Below, piece by piece: positions 52,001-61,354 of a stretch of 64,000 nt of DNA. The stretch covers positions 62,001 through 126,000 of the forward strand of contig NZ_JALHLP010000001.1 in assembly GCF_022844465.1 (NCBI RefSeq), written 5' to 3'. The notes under the pieces were generated by a model that saw only the letters and a program-made list of their open reading frames with translations, was not told the origin of the DNA and ran no database searches. The stretch is from Bradyrhizobium sp. GTDB lineage: Bacteria; Pseudomonadota; Alphaproteobacteria; Rhizobiales; Xanthobacteraceae. How positions within the stretch are numbered: the stretch's first letter is position 1; every line of letters begins with the position of its first letter. The translations under genes and the position numbers were made by a program.

Positions 52001-52205
52001 GCTCGATGACGCCGGCAACCGAAGCCGCCATGGTGTCGGCGCTGGCGCCCGGCAAGGTCGCGTTCACCGCAATGGTCGGGAAGTCGACGCGCGGCAGCGC
52101 CGATACCGGCAGCAGGCGGAACGCGAAAACGCCGAACGCGATGATCGAGGCCGTGATCAGCGTGGTCATGACCGGCCGGCGGATGCAGAGTTCGGACAGC
52201 GTCAT
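49080..52205 (-). CDS. RND efflux transporter permease subunit
   Basis: 1041 aa proton-driven inner-membrane pump of the HAE1/MdtB-C type. N-terminal [20 protein letters not shown], a periplasmic porter domain ([23 protein letters not shown]), membrane core with the proton-relay DD in [21 protein letters not shown] and a second set near [38 protein letters not shown]. Starts 3 bp after the adaptor gene stop. Substrate range is not readable. Confidence 0.95.
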   Translation of the reverse strand: [1041 protein letters not shown]

Positions 52206-52208
52206 CGG

Positions 52209-53339
52209 TCAGGCTCCGGCCTTTTTGCTGCGCGGCTCGACCCGCGACCCGTCTGACAGCAGCAACTGGCCGTCGACGACGACGCTTTCGTTGCCGGCGA
52301 GCCCCTCCGAAATCACCGACATGCCCTGAGAAGTACGGTCGACCTTGACCGGCTGAACCCTGGCCGTGCCGTCCTTGACCACGAATACGAAATTGCCGCT
52401 CTGGCTGCGCTGCACGGCCACCGTCGGCACCACGATCGAATCCTCGCTGCGGATCACGAGCTTGGTCGAGACCAGCGTTCCCGGCCACAGCGTCTCATTG
52501 GCGTTGTCCATGACGCCGCGCACCGTGACCATGCCGGTGCTCGCATCGACGGTGTTGTCGACCATGGCTACCCTGCCGGTCTCGGAACGCGAATGGCCCG
52601 GAATGGTGGCGGTCACGCGGGAGACCCCCTTGGCCATCGACTCCCTGAGATCGACCAGGACGCGCTGCGGCACCGCGAACGTCACATAGACAGGAGCCAT
52701 CTGGTTGATGACCGCCAGCGGCGTGGTGTCGGCCGGACGAACGAAGTTTCCGACCTTCACATTGGCGACGCTGATCCGTCCCGAAAACGGCGCGCGGATC
52801 ATGGTATAGCTCTTCTGCACTTTGAGATTCTCGAGCGCGGCCTGATTGGCCTTGATGGCGCCGGTCAGGATGTCGGACTGGGTGCGCGCATTGTCGACAT
52901 TGACCTGCGTGGTGGCGCCCTTGGCGACGAGATCGTTGTAGCGGCGAAGGTCGCGCTGCGCGCCCTCGAATTGCGCCTGGTCCCTGGCGAGGATACCCTC
53001 GGCCTGTTCGATCTGGGCCTCGAGCTGGCGGCTGTCGAGCGTGAACAGCAAGTCGCCCTCGTTGACCCTGGCGCCGTCCTCGAAGTGCACGGCCAGGATG
53101 GTGGTTTCCAGCCGCGATTTCAGCGCCACGCTGGAAATCGGCGTCACCGTTCCGATCGCATCGACGTCGACGGGGACGGATTTGCGTTCGGCGCTGGCCA
53201 GTTCGACCGAAACCACGCGCGGGCGCTGTGGCCCCTGGGCGCTGCTGCTACCGCCCATCCACGACGAGCGGGTGATGAATCCAGCCGCCGCCGCGATGGC
53301 GATGATTCCGGCCAGGAGGATCAAGGTACGCTTTTTCAT
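52209..53339 (-). CDS. RND efflux periplasmic adaptor subunit
   Basis: 376 aa membrane-fusion protein. Single N-terminal helix (LILLAGIIAIAAAAGFI), barrel-sandwich and hairpin with coiled coil (QLEAQIEQAEGILARDQAQFEGAQRDLRRYNDLVAKGATTQVNVDNAR), beta-barrel (FAVPQRVLVDLRESMAKG) and membrane-proximal domain. Start at the ATG at 53339; the frame extends upstream without a helix. First gene of adaptor-permease-amidohydrolase. No outer-membrane channel is encoded here. Confidence 0.94.
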   Translation of the reverse strand: MKKRTLILLAGIIAIAAAAGFITRSSWMGGSSSAQGPQRPRVVSVELASAERKSVPVDVDAIGTVTPISSVALKSRLETTILAVHFEDGARVNEGDLLFTLDSRQLEAQIEQAEGILARDQAQFEGAQRDLRRYNDLVAKGATTQVNVDNARTQSDILTGAIKANQAALENLKVQKSYTMIRAPFSGRISVANVKVGNFVRPADTTPLAVINQMAPVYVTFAVPQRVLVDLRESMAKGVSRVTATIPGHSRSETGRVAMVDNTVDASTGMVTVRGVMDNANETLWPGTLVSTKLVIRSEDSIVVPTVAVQRSQSGNFVFVVKDGTARVQPVKVDRTSQGMSVISEGLAGNESVVVDGQLLLSDGSRVEPRSKKAGA

Positions 53340-53496
53340 GAGTTCCACGCTCGCCGATCCCCTTTGGGATCGGGACGGTTCGATCCTGCCCCGAACGGCG
53401 ATTTTTGCGCCTTGTTTTGAGATAGTTACCACAGCCTCACAGCGCATGGTATGCCACAGTCACCAAAATGTGCGGTAACCATCCAGGTCAAATTTG

Positions 53497-54288
53497 ATGC
53501 GTATTGCGACGTGGAACGTCAACTCGGTCCGACAGCGGATCGACCACCTGCTCAGCTGGCTGAAGGACTGCTCGCCCGACATCGCCTGCCTGCAGGAAAT
53601 CAAGTGCGTGGACGAAGCCTTCCCGCGGCTGGAAATCGAGGCGCTGGGCTACAACGTCGCGACCCACGGCCAGAAGACCTTTAACGGCGTGGCGCTGTTG
53701 TCAAAACTGCCGTTCGACGAGACCAAGTCAGGCCTTGCCGGCGAGGATGAGGACGCCCACGCCCGTTTCCTCGAAGGTGTCGTCACCCTGAAACATGGCG
53801 TGATGCGGGTAGCCTGCCTTTACCTGCCCAATGGCAACCCTCCGGATACGGACAAATATCCCTACAAGCTGCGGTGGATGTCACGCCTTCGTGACTACGC
53901 GCGCGAGCGTATGAAGGCGGAGGAGCCGCTGGTGCTGGCGGGCGACTTCAACGTCATTCCGGCGGCGGAGGACGTCTACAACCCCGCCGCCTGGGCCAAC
54001 GACGCGCTGTTCAGGACCGAAACCCGCGAGGCCTATCAGTCGCTGCTTGGCCTGGGGCTGACCGACGCCCTGCGCGCCGTCACCGACGCGCCCGGCCAAT
54101 ACACGTTCTGGGACTACCAGGCCGGCGCCTGGCAGAAGAACTGGGGGATCCGGATCGACCATCTGCTGCTGTCGCCGCAGGCCAGCGACCGCCTGATCCG
54201 GGTCGGCATCGACAGCTATGTGCGCGGCTGGGAAAAGCCCTCGGACCATGTGCCGGTTTGGGCGGATTTCGATCTGGCGAAGACGTAG
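53497..54288 (+). CDS. xth: Exodeoxyribonuclease III
   Basis: AP endonuclease and 3' exonuclease of base-excision repair. 263 aa. MRIATWNVNSVRQRIDHLLSWL, the catalytic LQEIKC, LVLAGDFNVIPAAEDVYNP and the C-terminal GIRIDHLLLSP and WEKPSDHVPVWADF. The ATG at 53497 follows a TTG at 53494 that is also in frame. It diverges from the efflux operon; no LexA-type box was seen in the gap. Confidence 0.96.
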   Translation: MRIATWNVNSVRQRIDHLLSWLKDCSPDIACLQEIKCVDEAFPRLEIEALGYNVATHGQKTFNGVALLSKLPFDETKSGLAGEDEDAHARFLEGVVTLKHGVMRVACLYLPNGNPPDTDKYPYKLRWMSRLRDYARERMKAEEPLVLAGDFNVIPAAEDVYNPAAWANDALFRTETREAYQSLLGLGLTDALRAVTDAPGQYTFWDYQAGAWQKNWGIRIDHLLLSPQASDRLIRVGIDSYVRGWEKPSDHVPVWADFDLAKT

Positions 54289-54352
54289 CGGCTGCAGTCG
54301 TCAGGCGGGTAAAGCGAAAAAGTGCCCACCTTCACTTCAGCGACGGCGAACG

Positions 54353-55192
54353 TCAATTCTTGCGGCCCTGCACCCAATGCTCGAGCATCTGCAGCGCGGT
54401 GGCGCGGTCGTCGTCGGACGCCCTGGCGATCGCCCGGTTGTAGCTTTCGCGGATCCAGGTCTCGTCGGGCGCCGCATTGTCGCGCGCGAGCGTCAGCCAC
54501 ATCAGGCCGCGCGCCGCCTGGCGCGGCAACCGGTCGCCATTGAACAACATCTGGCCGAGCATCGCCTGCGCCTGGTGCTGGCCCTTCTGGGCGGCCAGGC
54601 CGAGCCAGCGCGCACCGTAACGGAAATCGTCCCGCGAGGCGTCCGGGGTCTTCAGATACAGCCGCGCCAGGTCATATTGGGCGTCTGCATTGCCGAAATA
54701 GGACGCCGCATAGGAGAACATCTCCCGCGCCCGCTCGGTGTCCGCCTTGATCTTGGAATTGGGAATGCCATTGAGATAGTAGCGTCCCAGCGCCACGAAG
54801 GCATTGGCGACGATGGTCGCCTGCGGCGCCGACGGGCTGTCCTCGGCATGCGCGTTCGCGATGCGGCTGAAGTACTCAAAGGCGCGCAGATCGTCCTGGA
54901 TGACGCCATCGCCGTCGGCGTACATCCGCCCAAGCTTCCACTGCGCCACGGGATGGCCGCCCTCGGCGGCATACTGCAGCGAGTTCAGCGAGGGCGCAGC
55001 CGCCGACGTCGCGGCCGACTTCTTGAGGGCCTGGGCGGTGAGACCTTGAGACGGGAGCGCCGGCGCAGCAGGCTGGGTGACCGCCAACCCGGCATCGGGC
55101 TTGCCCGGGATGGCGTCAAGCGCGATTCCGGAACCCGCCACCGGCGCGGCCCCCAGCATCAACGCAAGAATGATACGCCTAGATATCCGCAT
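54353..55192 (-). CDS. exoR: ExoR-like Sel1-repeat periplasmic protein
   Basis: 279 aa. Signal peptide ([19 protein letters not shown]), a Pro/Ala-rich spacer and five or so Sel1-type repeats, including [72 protein letters not shown], and [31 protein letters not shown]. These segments closely match ExoR, the periplasmic inhibitor of the ExoS-ChvI system that controls exopolysaccharide, motility and symbiosis in rhizobia. The start at 55192 overlaps the ilvD stop by 14 bp. Confidence 0.88.
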   Translation of the reverse strand: MRISRRIILALMLGAAPVAGSGIALDAIPGKPDAGLAVTQPAAPALPSQGLTAQALKKSAATSAAAPSLNSLQYAAEGGHPVAQWKLGRMYADGDGVIQDDLRAFEYFSRIANAHAEDSPSAPQATIVANAFVALGRYYLNGIPNSKIKADTERAREMFSYAASYFGNADAQYDLARLYLKTPDASRDDFRYGARWLGLAAQKGQHQAQAMLGQMLFNGDRLPRQAARGLMWLTLARDNAAPDETWIRESYNRAIARASDDDRATALQMLEHWVQGRKN

Positions 55193-56903
55193 AGCACTGC
55201 TTCTCGTGCGCACCGCCTGGATGGGTGACAGCCCCATCCACCGCTGGCCCAACCTGTTGGGCATACTTCCACAGCGCACCCGACGCGTGGTTGGTCTCCC
55301 GGGGCTTCCATTTGGTTCGACGCTGGGTGAGTTCAGCTTCGGTCAACTTTACGTTAAGTGTCCCGACTTCGGCGTCGATTTCGATAATGTCGCCATCCTG
55401 CAACAATGCAATCGGACCTCCCACCGCCGCCTCCGGCCCGACATGACCGATGCAGAACCCGCGGGTGGCGCCGGAGAAACGGCCATCGGTGATAAGGGCA
55501 ACCTTGCCGCCCATCCCCTGCCCGGTCAGCGCCGCCGTGGTGGAAAGCATTTCCCGCATCCCGGGACCGCCCCGCGGCCCCTCGTAGCGGATCACGATGA
55601 CCTCGCCCTCTTTGTAGGTTTTCTTCTGGACCGACTCGAAGGCGTCCTCCTCGCGATCGAAGCAGCGCGCGGGACCGGTGAATTTCAGCTTCGACATGCC
55701 CGCGACCTTCACGATCGCCCCCTCCGGCGCGAGATTGCCCTTCAAGCCGACGACGCCGCCCGTGACGGTGATCGGTTTGTCAGCAGGCCGCACCACATCC
55801 TGGTGCGGATTCCATTTCACGCTCTTGAGGTTTTCGGCGATCGTCCGGCCCGTCACGGTCATGCAATCCCCGTGCAGGAAGCCGTTGTCGAGCAGCGTCT
55901 TCATCAGAAGCGGTATGCCGCCAACTTCAAACATGTCTTTGGCAACATAACGGCCCCCCGGCTTCAAATCCGCGACATAAGGAGTCTTTTTGAAGATTTC
56001 GGCGACGTCGAACAGGTCGAACTTGATTCCGCATTCATGGGCGATCGCGGGCAGGTGCAGCGCAGCGTTGGTCGATCCGCCGGATGCCGCGACCACGGCA
56101 GCGGCGTTTTCCAGCGCGCGTCGGGTGACGATGTCGCGCGGCCGGATATTGGAGGCGATCAGCTCCATCACCTTTTCGCCGGCGGCAGTGCAAAACGCGT
56201 CACGGATTTCGTAAGGCGCCGGCGCGCCAGCGGAATAGGGCAGCGCCAGCCCGATCGCTTCGGAAACCGTGGCCATGGTGTTGGCGGTGAATTGTGCGCC
56301 GCAAGCGCCGGCCGACGGGCAAGCCACCCGCTCGATTTCGTCGAGATCGGCGTCCGACATTTCGCCGACCGAGTGCTTGCCGACGGCCTCGAACATGTCC
56401 TGAACCGTGACCTGCTGGCCACGAAAATTGCCGGGCAATATCGAGCCGCCATAGATGAAAATCGAGGGCACGTTGAGCCGGACCATCGCCATCATCATGC
56501 CCGGCAGCGACTTGTCGCAGCCGGCAAGCCCGACCAGCGCGTCATAGGCGTGGCCGCGGATCGTCAGTTCGACCGAATCGGCGATGCATTCGCGAGAGGG
56601 CAGCGACGAGCGCATGCCGTCATGGCCCATGGCGATACCGTCGGTGACGGTGATGGTGCAGAACTCGCGCGGGGTGCCTCCGGCGGACGCCACCCCCTTC
56701 TTGACCGCCTGCGCCTGGCGCATCAGCGAAATGTTGCAGGGCGCGGCCTCATTCCAGCACGAAGCTACGCCGACGAATGGCTGGTGGATCTGCTGGGTGG
56801 TCAGGCCCATCGCGTACAGATAGGACCGGTGGGGCGCCCGCTCGGGCCCTTCCGTCACGTGCCGGCTCGGCAGCCTCTTCTGGAGGGGGGTCTTGGCGTC
56901 CAT
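55179..56903 (-). CDS. ilvD: Dihydroxy-acid dehydratase
   Basis: Fe-S enzyme of isoleucine/valine synthesis. 574 aa. Cluster ligands and signatures: [58 protein letters not shown], and [24 protein letters not shown]. Length is usual. The 220 bp upstream hold a TGTTGCG-N4-CGCAACA palindrome. exoR begins inside its last codons. Confidence 0.97.
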   Translation of the reverse strand: MDAKTPLQKRLPSRHVTEGPERAPHRSYLYAMGLTTQQIHQPFVGVASCWNEAAPCNISLMRQAQAVKKGVASAGGTPREFCTITVTDGIAMGHDGMRSSLPSRECIADSVELTIRGHAYDALVGLAGCDKSLPGMMMAMVRLNVPSIFIYGGSILPGNFRGQQVTVQDMFEAVGKHSVGEMSDADLDEIERVACPSAGACGAQFTANTMATVSEAIGLALPYSAGAPAPYEIRDAFCTAAGEKVMELIASNIRPRDIVTRRALENAAAVVAASGGSTNAALHLPAIAHECGIKFDLFDVAEIFKKTPYVADLKPGGRYVAKDMFEVGGIPLLMKTLLDNGFLHGDCMTVTGRTIAENLKSVKWNPHQDVVRPADKPITVTGGVVGLKGNLAPEGAIVKVAGMSKLKFTGPARCFDREEDAFESVQKKTYKEGEVIVIRYEGPRGGPGMREMLSTTAALTGQGMGGKVALITDGRFSGATRGFCIGHVGPEAAVGGPIALLQDGDIIEIDAEVGTLNVKLTEAELTQRRTKWKPRETNHASGALWKYAQQVGPAVDGAVTHPGGAHEKQCYADI

Positions 56904-57070
56904 TCCCGAACCTGTTTCCCAGCCATCGTGCTTGTCGGTTGCGGGGAGATTTCCCTTCGCCGTCGCGCGCTTTGGCTTCCGCGTGCGAGGCCTAATGAAT
57001 CATGGAGGGGTGTGGCCAAAAAGCGGCGCGGGGCTCAACCGGGCACCAGGGGAGCCAAATGATCTGACAC

Positions 57071-57088
57071 TGTTGCGGTCACGCAACA
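57071..57088. promoter_or_regulatory. Palindrome upstream of ilvD, possible operator or hairpin
   Basis: TGTTGCG, four bases, CGCAACA: a perfect 7-bp inverted repeat about 170 bp upstream of ilvD and 40 bp past the end of the binding-protein gene. It could end the upstream transcript or be a regulator site. No T-tract follows in the minus direction. Confidence 0.35.
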
Positions 57089-57125
57089 ATCGTGGCGCGA
57101 AGGCAACCCTTTTTGGCGCGCTCGA

Positions 57126-58094
57126 TTAGTCGACCCGCACGTTGGCGGCCTTGATCATCGGCCACCACTTCGCAATCTCCGCCTTTTGCCAGGCCCCGAG
57201 CGCCTCGGGCGAGAGCTTCTCCTTGGGCGGCATCTGCAGGCCGAGATTCTCCAGTTGCCTGCGCACCGCGGAATCGTTGAGGGCTTCCACCGCCGCGGCG
57301 TTGAGCTTTGCGACCACGCCGCCGGGCGTCCCCTTGGGCACCCAAAGACCCGACCACAGTGTCATGTGGAATCCCGGCAATCCCGCCTCGTCCACGGTCG
57401 GAATGTCGGGCGCGGAATCTACCCGCTTGCTGTCGGTGATGGCGTAGGCGCGGATGTTGCCGGCACGCACCTGCCCGATCGAGTTCGAGGTCTGGTCGAC
57501 GATCAGATCGATCTGCCCGGACACCAGATCGTTCATCGCGGGGCCGGTGCCGCGATAGGGCACATACTGCAGCTTGATGCCGGTGATGTTCTCGAAATAG
57601 AGCCCGGCGATGTGGCTTCCGGAGCCGGCGCCCGCGGTGCCCGCAGTCGGCGGCGTCGGCTGCGCCTTCAACCAGGTGAGAAATTCCTGCAGCGATTTCG
57701 CGGGCACCGCGTTCTTGCTGACGATGATCATCGGATTGCTCGGCAGCAACGCCACCGGTTCGAGATCGGTGACGAGGTCGTAGCCCAGCTTGTAGATCGC
57801 GCCGTTGGCGACGTGGGTGCCGAGATGGCCGAAGCTGATGGTATGGCCGTCGGCCGGCGCGCGCGCCGCGCGACCGACCGCCACCGAACCGGCGGCTCCG
57901 GTCACGTTCTCGACCAGGATCTGCTCGCCAAGCGTAACCTTCATCCGCTCGGCGAGAATACGCGCCATCACATCCGAGGGACCGCCGGCGGCGAACGGCA
58001 CGATGATCGTGAGGGGGCGCGATGGAAAGCCCTGCGCCATGGCCGCGCCGCCGAATGCCAACAGCATGAGCGCCGACAGTAGTATCCTTCGCAT
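57126..58094 (-). CDS. Bug/TctC-type tripartite tricarboxylate transporter substrate-binding protein
   Basis: 322 aa periplasmic binding protein. Signal peptide (MRRILLSALMLLAFGGAAMAQ) before GFPSRPLTIIVPFAAGGPSDVMARIL; family segments VGRAARAPADGHTISFGHLG, VSKNAVPAKSLQEFL and YVPYRGTGPAMNDLVSGQIDLIVD. The ATG at 58094 has GGGAG upstream. The TctA/TctB membrane partners are not here, as is usual for this expanded family. It lies 47 bp after lpdA in the same direction, but the link is probably incidental. The ligand is unknown. Confidence 0.92.
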   Translation of the reverse strand: MRRILLSALMLLAFGGAAMAQGFPSRPLTIIVPFAAGGPSDVMARILAERMKVTLGEQILVENVTGAAGSVAVGRAARAPADGHTISFGHLGTHVANGAIYKLGYDLVTDLEPVALLPSNPMIIVSKNAVPAKSLQEFLTWLKAQPTPPTAGTAGAGSGSHIAGLYFENITGIKLQYVPYRGTGPAMNDLVSGQIDLIVDQTSNSIGQVRAGNIRAYAITDSKRVDSAPDIPTVDEAGLPGFHMTLWSGLWVPKGTPGGVVAKLNAAAVEALNDSAVRRQLENLGLQMPPKEKLSPEALGAWQKAEIAKWWPMIKAANVRVD

Positions 58095-58141
58095 CTCGTA
58101 CTCCCTCACATAGGTTTCAGCATCGACAAAGCGATCATGCC

Positions 58142-59560
58142 TCACACGTTGAGCACGCGTCCATAGGCGTCCAGCACGGCTTCCTTCATCATCTCGGACA
58201 GGGTCGGATGCGGGAACACCGTGTGCATCAGCTCTTCCTCGGTGGTCTCCAGGTTCATGGCGACCACGTAGCCCTGGATCAACTCGGTGACTTCAGCGCC
58301 GATCATGTGCGCGCCGAGCAGTTGACCGGTCTTCTTGTCGAAGATCACCTTGACCAGGCCCTGGTCCTCGCCAAGCGCGATCGCCTTGCCGTTGCCGACG
58401 AACGGGAAGCGGCCGACGCGGATCTCGCGGCCGCCCTCCTTCGCCCTCGCCTCGGTCAGACCGACGGAAGCGATCTGCGGGTTGCAATAGGTGCAGCCGG
58501 GAATGAGATTCCTGTCCATGGCGTGCGGATGCAGCCCCTTGATCGCCTCGATGCAGATCACGCCCTCATGCTCGGCCTTGTGGGCGAGCATCGGCGGGCC
58601 CGCAACGTCGCCGATGGCGTAGATGCCGGGGATATTGGTCTTGCCGTAGCCGTCGATCACGACGCAGCCGCGGTCGGTCTTGACGCCGAGCTTCTCCAGC
58701 CCAAGTCCTTCGATATTGCCGACCACGCCGACCGCGGAGATCACCCGCTCGAACTCGACCGCCTGCGGCTTCTTGCCGTCGTCGATGGTGGCGACCACGC
58801 TGTCGGCCTTCTTCTCCAGCTTGGTGACCTTGGTGTTGCTGAGGATCTTGATGCCTTGCTTTTCGAACCGCTTGCGCGCGAGGCCGGCGATCTCGGCGTC
58901 CTCGACCGGGAGTATCTGCGGCAGCACCTCGACCACGGTGACGTCGGCGCCCATGGTCTTGAAGAACGAGGCGAACTCGATGCCGATCGCGCCGGAACCA
59001 ACCACCAGCAGCGATTTCGGCATCCGGTCCGGCACCATCGCCTCGAAATAGGTCCAGACCAGTTTCTTGTCGGGCTCCAGCCCCGGCAGCACCCGCGGCC
59101 GCGCGCCGGTCGCGATGATGATGTGTTTGGCCTGATACGCGCCCTCGCCCAGCGCGCCCTTCGGCGCCTCGGCGGCGGACTTCTTCACGGTGACCTTGCC
59201 GGGCGCGTCGATCGCGGCCTCGCCCCAGATCACCGTCACCTTGTTCTTCTTCATCAGGAAGCCGACGCCGTCATTGAGGCGCTTTGAGACGCCGCGCGAG
59301 CGCGCCACCACCGCTTTGGGGTCGAACGACACCTTCTCGGCGGAGAGCCCGTAATCCCCGGCGTGCTGCATGTAGTGGTAGATCTCGGCCGAGCGCAACA
59401 GCGCCTTGGTCGGGATGCAGCCCCAGTTCAGGCAGATGCCGCCGAGGTAGGATTTCTCGACGATGGCGGTTTTGAATCCGAGCTGGGCGGCTCGGATCGC
59501 GGTGACGTAGCCGCCGGGGCCGGAGCCGATGATGATGACGTCGAAGGATGTATCGGTCAT
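58142..59560 (-). CDS. lpdA: Dihydrolipoyl dehydrogenase (E3)
   Basis: Reoxidises lipoyl groups of the 2-oxoacid dehydrogenases. 472 aa. FAD site IIGSGPGGYVTAIRAAQLG, redox pair GGICLNWGCIPTKALL, NAD site VVGSGAIGIEFASFFKTMG and the C-terminal dimer histidine in MHTVFPHPTLSEMM. It lies downstream of pdhC; the 138-bp gap holds a partial palindromic repeat and a TGCAAGA-N4-TCTTGCA hairpin, but the genes are co-directional. Confidence 0.97.
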   Translation of the reverse strand: MTDTSFDVIIIGSGPGGYVTAIRAAQLGFKTAIVEKSYLGGICLNWGCIPTKALLRSAEIYHYMQHAGDYGLSAEKVSFDPKAVVARSRGVSKRLNDGVGFLMKKNKVTVIWGEAAIDAPGKVTVKKSAAEAPKGALGEGAYQAKHIIIATGARPRVLPGLEPDKKLVWTYFEAMVPDRMPKSLLVVGSGAIGIEFASFFKTMGADVTVVEVLPQILPVEDAEIAGLARKRFEKQGIKILSNTKVTKLEKKADSVVATIDDGKKPQAVEFERVISAVGVVGNIEGLGLEKLGVKTDRGCVVIDGYGKTNIPGIYAIGDVAGPPMLAHKAEHEGVICIEAIKGLHPHAMDRNLIPGCTYCNPQIASVGLTEARAKEGGREIRVGRFPFVGNGKAIALGEDQGLVKVIFDKKTGQLLGAHMIGAEVTELIQGYVVAMNLETTEEELMHTVFPHPTLSEMMKEAVLDAYGRVLNV

Positions 59561-59698
59561 GTCATGCGCTCGCTGTCATCGTACGGTCATCGGTACTGGT
59601 TCATTGCAAGAGCAATCTTGCACGGATGCGACAACCCGATCCACCGGCTGGACGTGCGATGGATTCTTGGCTGCACTCGCAATGACGGCATGCAATGG

Positions 59699-61042
59699 TC
59701 AAGCCATCATCATCACGGGATTTTCGACCAGCAACTTGAACGCGCGGATCAACTCCGCCCCGAGCGCGCCATCGACCGCGCGGTGGTCGCAGGACAGCGT
59801 CACGCTCATGATCTGGGCGGCCTCGACCCTGCCAGCGCGCGCCACCGCGCGCTCCTCGCTGACGCCGACCGCGAGTATGGTGGCGTGCGGCGGGTTGATC
59901 ACCGCCGTAAAGTCCTTGATGCCGTACATGCCGAGGTTGGACACCGCCGTGGTGCCGCCCTGATACTCCTCCGGCTTCAGCTTGCGCGCGCGCGCCCGCG
60001 CGGCGAAATCCTTCATCTCCGCCGAGATGGTGGATAGCGTCTTGGTTTCGGCCTTGCGGATGATCGGCGTGATCAGGCCGCCGGGCATCGCCACCGCCAC
60101 GCCGATGTCGGAATGCCGGTGCTTGAGCATGCCGGCTTCGGTCCAGCTCACATTGCAATCGGGCACCCGCTGCAGCGCGATCGCCATCGCCTTGATGACG
60201 AAGTCGTTGACCGAGAGCTTGTAGAGCGGCTTCTTTTCCTTGTCCGTGGGCGCCGCGGCGTTGATCTCCTCACGTGCGGCCAGGAGCTTGCCGACGTCGC
60301 AATCCATCGTCAGGTAGAAGTGCGGCACCGTCTGCACCGACGCCGTCAGGCGCTGGGCGATCGTGCGGCGCATCCCATCATGCGGCACGATTTCGTAAGA
60401 GCCCTGCTCGAACAGCGCCAGAATCTGCTTGTCGGACATCCCGGGGGGAACCGCGCCCATCGGCGCGATGCCGGGGCCGGCTGCTGACGCCGCGGCCGGC
60501 GCCTTGAGGCCCTTGCCGGACTTGGCGCCCTCGACGTCGCGGGCAATGACGCGGCCGTGCGGACCGGAACCGGCGATACGGATGAGTTCGATGCCGGCGT
60601 CCCTGGCGAGCCTACGAGCGAGCGGCGACGAGAAGACGCGCGCGTGGCCGTTGGCGAGCGCGGCCGCTGGCGCAACGGGGGCTAATGCCGGCGCCGCGGC
60701 GGCAGGCTTCGCCGCCGGGGCTGCGGGAGCGCTTGCAGCAGGCTTTTCAGCGGCCTTGGGCGAGGATGCCGCGCCGGTTCCCGCCGCCCTCACGTCCTCG
60801 CCGTCGCCCGCCATGACCGCGATGATATCGTTGACCGGCACATCCTGGGTGCCCTCTGGCACCAGGATTTTCGCGATAGTCCCCTCGTCAACCGCCTCGA
60901 CTTCCATCGTCGCCTTGTCGGTCTCGATCTCGGCGATCACGTCGCCGGATTTGACCTTGTCGCCCTCTTTCTTGAGCCACTTGGCAAGGTTGCCCTTCTC
61001 CATCGTGGGCGACAGCGCGGGCATCAAGATGTTGATCGGCAT
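59699..61042 (-). CDS. pdhC: Pyruvate dehydrogenase E2, dihydrolipoamide acetyltransferase
   Basis: 447 aa. One lipoyl domain ([20 protein letters not shown]; lipoyl Lys in [17 protein letters not shown]), a long Ala/Pro linker, the peripheral-subunit-binding domain (ARVFSSPLARRLARDAGIEL, SGPHGRVIARDV), and the catalytic core with HxxxDG in SCDHRAVDGALGAELI. The ATG at 61042 is the true start; the open frame upstream overlaps the DUF5076 gene. Confidence 0.97.
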   Translation of the reverse strand: MPINILMPALSPTMEKGNLAKWLKKEGDKVKSGDVIAEIETDKATMEVEAVDEGTIAKILVPEGTQDVPVNDIIAVMAGDGEDVRAAGTGAASSPKAAEKPAASAPAAPAAKPAAAAPALAPVAPAAALANGHARVFSSPLARRLARDAGIELIRIAGSGPHGRVIARDVEGAKSGKGLKAPAAASAAGPGIAPMGAVPPGMSDKQILALFEQGSYEIVPHDGMRRTIAQRLTASVQTVPHFYLTMDCDVGKLLAAREEINAAAPTDKEKKPLYKLSVNDFVIKAMAIALQRVPDCNVSWTEAGMLKHRHSDIGVAVAMPGGLITPIIRKAETKTLSTISAEMKDFAARARARKLKPEEYQGGTTAVSNLGMYGIKDFTAVINPPHATILAVGVSEERAVARAGRVEAAQIMSVTLSCDHRAVDGALGAELIRAFKLLVENPVMMMA

Positions 61043-61044
61043 TG

Positions 61045-61350
61045 TCAGTGACCCTGTTGCGAACGCGACGTGGTAGAGCCGATATCGGTCGGCCGGTTGA
61101 TTTCGGCGTCGAACATATCGACGATGCGCGTCAGCGCCTCGTCCTCGGTATAGCCGCTCTCGCGCGCATAGACGCGGGCGGCATGGCGGGCGATATCGAC
61201 CAGGAGCAGACCCCACATTTCAGGATCCTCGAAGGCGCGCTGGAAGGCGATCGAGAGCCCGCCATCGACCACGAACGCCCGCAACACCTCCGTGGCGTCC
61301 TCGCGGCCAATGACGTCAGGTGGCAGTGGCTGCTGGTTGGGACCGGCCAT
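61045..61350 (-). CDS. DUF5076 protein within the pdh operon
   Basis: 101 aa: VIGREDATEVLRAFVVDGGLSIAFQRAFEDPEMWGLLLVDIARHAARVYARESGYTEDEALTRIVDMFDAEI. An all-helical soluble domain, no signal peptide. It lies exactly between pdhB (4 bp) and pdhC (2 bp), so it is made with the complex. Function is unknown; a role in complex I/PDH assembly or regulation is conjecture. Confidence 0.85.
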   Translation of the reverse strand: MAGPNQQPLPPDVIGREDATEVLRAFVVDGGLSIAFQRAFEDPEMWGLLLVDIARHAARVYARESGYTEDEALTRIVDMFDAEINRPTDIGSTTSRSQQGH

Positions 61351-61354
61351 GCGC

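Noticed and set aside
53340..53496. GTTACC...GGTAACC inverted pieces between efflux and xth genes
   Set aside because: Imperfect and widely spaced; no regulator can be named.
59580..59698. Possible palindromic repeat between pdhC and lpdA
   Set aside because: Only one end (GGATTC...CAATGACGG) is recognisable; the other arm is missing.
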